Origin: Veillonella atypica KON | GTDB taxonomy: Bacteria > Bacillota > Negativicutes > Veillonellales > Veillonellaceae | Direction of reading: 5' to 3' | NCBI RefSeq assembly: GCF_002959915.1 | Contig: NZ_PPDE01000003.1 | Span: forward strand, 124,001-188,000 | DNA: 64,000 nt | Shown here: positions 55,819-64,000 of the stretch, piece by piece | How positions within the stretch are numbered: the first letter of the stretch is position 1 | Layout: each line of letters opens with the position of its first letter | Made by a program: the position numbers and the translations under genes | The notes under the pieces: generated by a model | Seen by the model: the letters and a program-made list of their open reading frames with translations, nothing else | Database searches by the model: none | Told to the model about the DNA's origin: nothing

Positions 55819-56961
55819 ATGTTGAAAGTAATGACTATCTTTGGTACAAGACCAGAGGCAATCAAAATGGCTCCGCTAGTAAAAGCCTTAGAAGCGGCAC
55901 CAGATATGGAGCCAATTGTAACTGTAACAGCACAACATAGAGATATGCTCGACCAAGTGTTGCGCCTGTTTGACATTACGCCTGATTATGATTTGAATAT
56001 CATGAGCCAAGGTCAAACGTTGTACGATGTGACAAATCGTGCATTGATGGGATTAAAATCCGTTTTAGAAGAAGCAAAACCTGATGTAGTACTCGTTCAT
56101 GGTGATACGACAACAACCTTTGCAGGTGCGTTGGCATCCTTTTACCAAGAAATCCCAGTAGGTCATGTGGAGGCAGGCCTTCGTACAGGCGATATTTACT
56201 CTCCATTTCCAGAAGAGATGAACCGCAAATTAACAGGTTCCTTGGCAACATATCATTTTGCACCTACCGCTAGTTCTGAAGCGAATTTAAAACGAGAAAA
56301 TATTAATACTGATCACCTTTATGTTACTGGTAATACTGTAATTGATGCACTAGATACTACGGTAAAAGATAATTATGTCTTTGATGATGCGGCTATTAAT
56401 GCACTCGATCCAAATAAGCGTACAGTTCTTGTCACCACACATCGTCGTGAAAACCTTGGTGAACCTATGCGTCATGTGTATCAAGCTATTCGTGATTTAT
56501 TGAATGATTTTGATGATATTCAAGTGGTATTCCCGGTGCATAAAAATCCAAAAGTTCGTCAAGTAGTTCGAGAGGAACTAGGGGATGTTGACCGTGTTAC
56601 ACTTATCGATCCTCTTGATTATGAGCCATTTGCAAACTTGATGGCTAAGTCTTACTTAATTCTTACAGATTCTGGTGGGATTCAAGAAGAGGCTCCTGCT
56701 CTTGGTAAACCAGTTCTCGTATTGCGCGATACTACTGAACGACCAGAGGCTGTAGATGCTGGTACAGTTCGCCTTGTAGGTACTGATAAAGAGGCGGTAT
56801 ATGAAGCTGCTTATGAGCTATTACACAGTGAAGCAGCCTATAAGACAATGTCAAATTCCGTTAACCCTTATGGTGATGGCAAAGCATCTGAACGTATTTT
56901 ACAAGCGTTGCGTCACGAGTTCTTAGGCGATGCTAATCGACCAGAACGATTTGGTAAATAA
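55819..56961 (+). CDS. wecB: UDP-N-acetylglucosamine 2-epimerase (non-hydrolysing)
   Basis: 380 residues. [17 protein letters not shown] at the start, [23 protein letters not shown], the [17 protein letters not shown] segment, and [17 protein letters not shown] near the C-terminus are all conserved. It converts UDP-GlcNAc to UDP-ManNAc for surface polysaccharides. TGGAGGATGAGTAA precedes the ATG. A terminator separates it from the WecA-like gene, yet atpZ starts one base after its stop, so it seems joined to the ATP synthase operon. Confidence 0.95.
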   Translation: MLKVMTIFGTRPEAIKMAPLVKALEAAPDMEPIVTVTAQHRDMLDQVLRLFDITPDYDLNIMSQGQTLYDVTNRALMGLKSVLEEAKPDVVLVHGDTTTTFAGALASFYQEIPVGHVEAGLRTGDIYSPFPEEMNRKLTGSLATYHFAPTASSEANLKRENINTDHLYVTGNTVIDALDTTVKDNYVFDDAAINALDPNKRTVLVTTHRRENLGEPMRHVYQAIRDLLNDFDDIQVVFPVHKNPKVRQVVREELGDVDRVTLIDPLDYEPFANLMAKSYLILTDSGGIQEEAPALGKPVLVLRDTTERPEAVDAGTVRLVGTDKEAVYEAAYELLHSEAAYKTMSNSVNPYGDGKASERILQALRHEFLGDANRPERFGK

Positions 56962-56962
56962 T

Positions 56963-57157
56963 ATGGACAAGGATATGGTGAAAGCTCTGGCGATGGCTAC
57001 ATCGGCAGGGCTGACCCTTTTATTTTGTATCGGTGGATTTATCTGGATAGGATATAAACTGGATACATGGATGGATACCATGCCATTATGCATGGTTATT
57101 CTTGGATTAATCGGTGCCCTAACAGGCTTTTATATGTTATATAAACAGGTTAAATAG
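56963..57157 (+). CDS. atpZ: AtpZ/AtpI-type small membrane protein
   Basis: 64 residues from the ATG at 56963, one base after the wecB stop; an upstream in-frame codon lies within wecB. Two membrane helices with the GGFIWIGYKLDTWMDT turn, as in AtpZ of Firmicutes ATP synthase operons, which is thought to aid assembly or Mg2+ supply. It is followed 10 bases later by the AtpI-like gene. Confidence 0.8.
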   Translation: MDKDMVKALAMATSAGLTLLFCIGGFIWIGYKLDTWMDTMPLCMVILGLIGALTGFYMLYKQVK

Positions 57158-57167
57158 TGAGGTATTT

Positions 57168-57530
57168 ATGAATCAATATATTAAATTCATACGTCATGTG
57201 CTATGGGCCTGTTTTTTTGTTACCTTTTTAGGCCTACTTGTCCAATATATTATGGGCTGGAATCAGTACGTGCTCGGTTGGTTATGGGGCATGTTGACTA
57301 TGATGGTTTATTTAGTACTGTTAGGTCTACATAATAAAGGGCTAGCATATGGCAATCCACACCAGGCTGTAGCTAAAGCGCGACGTCAAATGATGTGGCG
57401 ATTGGCTCTGATTGGCGCCTTCGTAGTCATAGGATTGCAAATACCTGGTGTACGAGCTGAAAGTTTATTGATTTCAGTTGTACTTATACAGCCTGTATTG
57501 TATATCGTGTTTTGGCGATTAAGTAAGTAA
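57168..57530 (+). CDS. atpI: ATP synthase subunit I-like protein
   Basis: 120 residues with four predicted membrane helices. It matches the length and position of AtpI, a chaperone for c-ring assembly. Sequence conservation in this family is low, so the call depends mainly on topology and location between atpZ and atpB. GAGGTATTT precedes the ATG. Confidence 0.75.
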   Translation: MNQYIKFIRHVLWACFFVTFLGLLVQYIMGWNQYVLGWLWGMLTMMVYLVLLGLHNKGLAYGNPHQAVAKARRQMMWRLALIGAFVVIGLQIPGVRAESLLISVVLIQPVLYIVFWRLSK

Positions 57531-57660
57531 TAAAATTTATTGCATTGGGCGATAGGACTAAATCGCATGAAATAAGGATTAATTACATTCCTATTATGAA
57601 TTTTAAATGCATAAAATGCATTTTTAATATGTAAATCACGAATTGTTTACTCTGGAAGTG

Positions 57661-57689
57661 TTGATTATATACCTATAAAGAGGTATGAT
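57661..57689 (+). promoter_or_regulatory. Promoter upstream of atpB
   Basis: TTGATT (57661-57666), exactly 17 bases, TATGAT (57684-57689), about 70 bases before atpB, in the 228-base gap after atpI. Confidence 0.6.
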
Positions 57690-57758
57690 AATACATAGAT
57701 ATATATTATATGGATATATATAAAATTTATATTGCTACGTGAGAAAGGGGTTGAGTCT

Positions 57759-58680
<922 letters not shown>

Positions 58681-58698
58681 TAGCGAGGAGGAACGACC

Positions 58699-59196
58699 TT
58701 GGTAGATTTAACACTAGGGACAATTCTTGCTCAAATGCTAAACTTTTTTATATTAGTTTGGATTTTGGCCCGTTTTGCATATAAACCATTGGTTTCTATG
58801 ATGCAAGAGCGTAAAGAACGCATTGCTAAGGACTTAGCAGATGCTCAAGCTGCTCGTAATGAAGCGGAACAATTCAAAGCTGATTATGCTGCGCAAATAG
58901 CGAATGCACGTCAAGAGGCTCAACAAATCGTTGAAAAGGCAGTGCAACAAGCAGAAGCGACTACGCGTGAACAATTGGCAGCAGCTCGTGAACAAATTGA
59001 ACGTGAAAAAGAACGAGCTCGTCAAGATATCGTAAACGAACGTGATCGTGCTATGAATAATTTGCGTAACGAAGTTATTTCCTTATCTGTTGCAATGGCG
59101 ACTAAGGTTGTGGCAAAAGATATGGACAGCGAAACTAATACAAAATTAATTGAAGACGCTATTGCGAAACTTGATAGTAAAACGATAGGGTTGTGA
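58699..59196 (+). CDS. atpF: ATP synthase subunit b
   Basis: 165 residues from a TTG at 58699 after GAGGAGGAACGACC. One N-terminal membrane helix (about 8-27) is followed by a long charged coiled coil rich in Ala, Glu, Gln and Arg, forming the peripheral stalk. A single b gene is present, as in Firmicutes. Confidence 0.94.
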   Translation: MVDLTLGTILAQMLNFFILVWILARFAYKPLVSMMQERKERIAKDLADAQAARNEAEQFKADYAAQIANARQEAQQIVEKAVQQAEATTREQLAAAREQIEREKERARQDIVNERDRAMNNLRNEVISLSVAMATKVVAKDMDSETNTKLIEDAIAKLDSKTIGL

Positions 59197-59200
59197 TATT

Positions 59201-59758
59201 ATGAGCACAGAAATTGTAGCAGATAAATACAGTTCAGCTATGTTAGAGCTAGCTCAAGAACAAGGTAATTTAGTAACTACAGAAGAAAATCTTTTATATG
59301 TGGCCTCTGTTCTTAATGAACAACCAGAATTGGTAGGGTTTATTAATAATCCTATTGTGGAAGCAGATGCAAAGATTTCTCTACTTGGAAAGGTCTTTGG
59401 CACTGCTGTAGAAAAGACAGTACTTCATTTCATGTATGTCATGGTTAAACGTGGCAGATATCGTTATTTGCAAGATACAATTAGAGCTTTCATAAAAAAA
59501 TCTCGCGAAGCACGAGGTATTTTAGAAGCAATTGTAACTGTAGCAGAACCATTAACTGATACATTGCGTGATGATGTACAAGCTAAATTACAAGCGATGA
59601 CCGGCAAGGATGTCATTGTATCGGTGCGTCAAGACCCTAGAATCATGGGTGGTATTATCATTCAAATCGGTGATAAACGCATTGATGGATCGATTGCACG
59701 TCGCTTAGACGAATTGAAAAAAACGTTAGTACGAACTGACTCTATTAGATTGGGGTGA
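59201..59758 (+). CDS. atpH: ATP synthase subunit delta
   Basis: 185 residues, four bases after atpF. The N-terminal helical domain starts [17 protein letters not shown] and the C-terminal domain ends [20 protein letters not shown], both standard for OSCP/delta. It joins the peripheral stalk to the top of F1. Confidence 0.94.
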   Translation: MSTEIVADKYSSAMLELAQEQGNLVTTEENLLYVASVLNEQPELVGFINNPIVEADAKISLLGKVFGTAVEKTVLHFMYVMVKRGRYRYLQDTIRAFIKKSREARGILEAIVTVAEPLTDTLRDDVQAKLQAMTGKDVIVSVRQDPRIMGGIIIQIGDKRIDGSIARRLDELKKTLVRTDSIRLG

Positions 59759-59768
59759 ATGGGTATAT

Positions 59769-61307
59769 ATGAAAATGAAGCCTGAAGAAATCACTGCTAT
59801 AATCAAACAGCAGATTCAGGACTATGATGTTGACCTTAATGTCGATGACGTGGGTACTGTCCTCGACGTAGGGGATGGCATCGCCCATATTTATGGTCTT
59901 GAAAGAGCCATGGCCGGTGAATTGTTAGAATTACCACACGGCGTATATGGCCTGGTTTTGAACTTAGAATTAGACAATGTTGGTGCCGTACTACTTGGTG
60001 ACGACTTCTTGATTAAAGAAGGCGATGAAGTACGCCGTACCGGCAAAATCATGGACGTACCAGTAGGGGATGCCCTTATTGGTCGCGTAGTTAATCCGTT
60101 GGGGCAACCTATCGATGGCAAGGGTGCTATTCAAGCGACAGAACGTCGTCCTGTAGAACATCCAGCACCTGGTATTGCGGATCGTCAATCTGTAAACGAA
60201 CCTTTGCAAACAGGTTTGAAAGCTATCGATGCGATGGTACCAATTGGTCGTGGTCAACGTGAGCTTATCATTGGTGACCGTGGTACAGGTAAAACTGCAA
60301 TTGCTCTTGATACAATCATCAACCAAAAGGGGAAAGATGTAATTTGTATCTATGTAGCGATTGGTCAAAAAGAATCTACCGTAGCTCGTGTAGTACAAAA
60401 ATTAGAAGAAACAGGCGCATTGGATTACACAATCGTCGTTTCTGCGAGTGCTTCCACAGGCGCTCCACTTCAATACATTGCTCCATATGCAGGTGTTGCA
60501 ATGGGCGAATACTTTATGTACAAAGGAAAACATGTACTCTGCGTATATGATGATTTAACAAAACAAGCGGCTGCATATCGCGCTATGTCTCTATTATTAC
60601 GTCGTCCACCAGGGCGTGAAGCGTATCCAGGGGACGTATTCTACTTACATAGCCGTCTATTGGAACGTGCTGCTAAACTTTCACCAGAACTTGGTGGCGG
60701 TTCTATTACAGCGTTGCCAATCATTGAAACGCAAGCTGGTGACGTATCTGCTTATATCCCAACAAACGTAATTTCCATTACTGATGGTCAAATTTTCTTG
60801 GGCACAGATATGTTCTACTCCGGTATTCGTCCTGCTGTTGACGTAGGTTTGTCCGTATCTCGTGTAGGTGGTAGTGCGCAAACTAAAGCGATGAAACAAG
60901 TAGCTGGTCAATTGCGTTTGGACCTTGCACAATATCGTGAATTAGCAGCATTTGCTCAGTTCGGTTCTGATCTTGATGCAGCCACAAAAGCACAATTAGA
61001 CCGTGGTGAACGATTGACTGAAATGTTGAAACAAGGTCAATATGAGCCAATGAGTGTAGCTGAAATGGTTATTAACCTATATGCTGGTACTAAGGGATAC
61101 TTAGCTAGCATTCAAGTAGCTGATGTATTGGCATTTGAAGCGGAATTATTACGTTTTATTCGTGCAAATTATCCTGAAATTATCAGCAATATTGAAAGCA
61201 CAAATAAACTTGATGAAGCAACAGAAAACTTGTTAAAACAAGCTATTCCAGAATGTGTAGAAGCCTTTGGTGCTACACATACATTAGTTTCCCGTAAGGA
61301 GGCGTAA
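59769..61307 (+). CDS. atpA: ATP synthase subunit alpha
   Basis: 512 residues. Walker A is [10 protein letters not shown] near residue 170, and the arginine-finger segment is [13 protein letters not shown] near 365. It carries the non-catalytic nucleotide site of F1 and gives the arginine finger to beta. An alternative ATG at 59775 is two codons downstream; no strong ribosome site decides between them. Confidence 0.97.
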   Translation: MKMKPEEITAIIKQQIQDYDVDLNVDDVGTVLDVGDGIAHIYGLERAMAGELLELPHGVYGLVLNLELDNVGAVLLGDDFLIKEGDEVRRTGKIMDVPVGDALIGRVVNPLGQPIDGKGAIQATERRPVEHPAPGIADRQSVNEPLQTGLKAIDAMVPIGRGQRELIIGDRGTGKTAIALDTIINQKGKDVICIYVAIGQKESTVARVVQKLEETGALDYTIVVSASASTGAPLQYIAPYAGVAMGEYFMYKGKHVLCVYDDLTKQAAAYRAMSLLLRRPPGREAYPGDVFYLHSRLLERAAKLSPELGGGSITALPIIETQAGDVSAYIPTNVISITDGQIFLGTDMFYSGIRPAVDVGLSVSRVGGSAQTKAMKQVAGQLRLDLAQYRELAAFAQFGSDLDAATKAQLDRGERLTEMLKQGQYEPMSVAEMVINLYAGTKGYLASIQVADVLAFEAELLRFIRANYPEIISNIESTNKLDEATENLLKQAIPECVEAFGATHTLVSRKEA

Positions 61308-61310
61308 TGT

Positions 61311-62165
61311 ATGGCTAGTGCACAAGATTTGCGAAAGCGTATAAAGAGTGTTACTAATACGCAACAAATAACAAAAGCGATGAAGATGGTAGCTTCTGCT
61401 CGTCTTCGTAGGGCTCAAGCAAAAGCTGATGCAACGCGGCCATACGCAGAAAAAATAGGGCAAATCTTGCGTCATATCTCCACTAGTGATTTACGAGATT
61501 ATGTGAGTCCTCTACTTGAAAGTAGACCTGTAAAACGGACTTGTTATATCGTTATCGGTGCTGACAAGGGCCTTGCAGGCGCCTATTCGTCTAACGTATT
61601 AAAATTGGCAATAGAACAAATCGGTCAAAAAACACCTGATGAATATTGCCTCATTACAGCTGGGCGAAAACCAAAGGATAGTTTAAAATCTCGTCACTAT
61701 CATATTGATCAATCGTACAGTGGTTTTTCCGATAAACCGAGTTACGAACATGCGCGACATATTATGGATCATGCACTTTCATTATATGAACGTCATGAAG
61801 TTGACGAAGTTATCATGATTTATACGCGCTTTGTAAATTCTATGACGCAAATTGCACAGGCAGAGTGCATTCTACCGTTAGAGCAACCAGATGATGAAGT
61901 AAAGGGCGAAGAGTATGAATTTATGCCGGACCCTGCAGCAGTTCTGGATGCATTATTACCAAAATATTTAGAAATTACCGTATATAATGGATTATTACAA
62001 GCGGCGGCAAGTGAATTAGGTGCTCGTATGACAGCTATGACATCTGCTACTGATAATGCTGGGGATCTCATCAGTTCCTTAGGGCTTGAATATAATAAAT
62101 TACGTCAATCCAGTATTACGAATGAAATTTCTGAAATTGTTGGCGGTGCCAATGCCTTGCAATAG
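61311..62165 (+). CDS. atpG: ATP synthase subunit gamma
   Basis: 284 residues. The N-terminal helix (RKRIKSVTNTQQITKAMKMV) and the C-terminal helix (AMTSATDNAGDLISSL, then QSSITNEISEIVGGANAL) form the rotating coiled coil in F1. The start lies three bases after atpA, after a GGAGG within its end. Confidence 0.96.
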   Translation: MASAQDLRKRIKSVTNTQQITKAMKMVASARLRRAQAKADATRPYAEKIGQILRHISTSDLRDYVSPLLESRPVKRTCYIVIGADKGLAGAYSSNVLKLAIEQIGQKTPDEYCLITAGRKPKDSLKSRHYHIDQSYSGFSDKPSYEHARHIMDHALSLYERHEVDEVIMIYTRFVNSMTQIAQAECILPLEQPDDEVKGEEYEFMPDPAAVLDALLPKYLEITVYNGLLQAAASELGARMTAMTSATDNAGDLISSLGLEYNKLRQSSITNEISEIVGGANALQ

Positions 62166-63608
<1,443 letters not shown>

Positions 63609-63611
63609 TCC

Positions 63612-64000
63612 ATGGCGGAACCTATGACCCTAACGATAATAACACCTGATGCGATTGTATATGATGGTAAGGCTGACTTTTTCGTAGGGCATGCTATCGA
63701 TGGCGAATTTGGTGTATTGCCTAATCATGCACCTATGATTATTGCCCTCGATATAGCCCCTTTACGTGTCGATAATCCTGATGGACAACAGCATACATTT
63801 GCTGTTTTCGGGGGCTTTGTTGAAATTGAACACAACAAGGTGAGCATTGTAACACCTAATTGTGAAAGCCCAGAAACCATCGATATCGATCGCGCGAAAC
63901 GAGCAAAAGAACGCGCTGAAGGCCGTTTGTCTAATCCTACACCTGATATAGATGTAGAGCGTGCTGAACTCGCCTTAGCTCGGGCATTACTTCGTTTAAA
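63612..64000 (+). CDS. atpC: ATP synthase subunit epsilon, 3' end outside window
   Basis: Starts three bases after atpD with MAEPMTLTIITPDAIVYDG, and stays open for 129 codons to the window edge. The beta-sandwich domain has GEFGVLPNHAPMI, and the start of the C-terminal helices (DIDRAKRAKERAEGRL, then AELALARALLRLK) is visible. It regulates F1 and joins it to the c-ring. Only a few residues should be missing. Confidence 0.95.
   Translation, partial: MAEPMTLTIITPDAIVYDGKADFFVGHAIDGEFGVLPNHAPMIIALDIAPLRVDNPDGQQHTFAVFGGFVEIEHNKVSIVTPNCESPETIDIDRAKRAKERAEGRLSNPTPDIDVERAELALARALLRL

Overview
The window reads as chromosomal sequence of a Veillonella-like member of the Negativicutes (diderm Firmicutes). 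This rests on AT-rich DNA with Firmicutes-type promoters and GGAGG ribosome sites, combined with diderm traits (periplasmic lipoproteins, a TolA-like coiled-coil secreted enzyme), and on gene content fitting an anaerobe living on organic and amino acids: molybdopterin oxidoreductase, Na+-type amino acid carriers, a PotE-like antiporter and B12-linked metal uptake. The assignment is by recognition of protein families, not by a marker gene; no rRNA or tRNA gene was seen.

Layout. 1-12 kb: 5'-truncated molybdopterin oxidoreductase, BrnQ, small housekeeping genes, a DUF1934-argS-pyrG operon, AhpC, and an Rrf2 regulator beside cysK. 12-17 kb: accessory stretch with a long minus-strand tannase-like secreted protein carrying 60-bp repeats, and a tandem pair of unknown secreted proteins. 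17-25 kb: minus-strand dapF-nhaC-fruK-fruA, then ptsI and ptsH, together a full fructose phosphotransferase route, and a CsoR-type repressor. 25-30.5 kb: monofunctional peptidoglycan glycosyltransferase, argG-argH, PotE-like antiporter. 30.7-36.8 kb: a cobalamin riboswitch, preceded by a promoter covered by a perfect 25-bp palindrome, heads a five-gene Nik/Dpp-type ABC transporter, predicted to import cobalt or nickel; a broken second copy of its binding protein follows. 38-41.5 kb: restriction-modification cassette (Sau3AI/MutH-like nuclease, an unrecognised PD-(D/E)xK-like protein, C5 methyltransferase). 41.6-49 kb: rhodanese, exonuclease III, queC, a repeat-rich intergenic block, a preQ1 riboswitch and queT, then minus-strand gdhA, a Na+/alanine symporter, a GntR regulator and ispE. 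50-57 kb: YitT protein, phosphoglucomutase, ACT/PFL pair, WecA/TagO-like transferase and UDP-GlcNAc 2-epimerase. 57-64 kb: the ATP synthase operon atpZ-I-B-E-F-H-A-G-D-C, cut in atpC by the window end.

Most noteworthy signals: (1) an over-represented, mostly plus-oriented octamer GTGAAAGC, partly arranged as inverted pairs between genes, which behaves like an uptake or Chi-like genome signal; (2) the B12-riboswitch-controlled metal importer with its extra palindromic operator; (3) the restriction cassette whose methyltransferase promoter has GATC inside its -35 box; (4) a possible two-carboxylate ion site in the ATP synthase c subunit; (5) the directly and invertedly repeated element between queC and queT.
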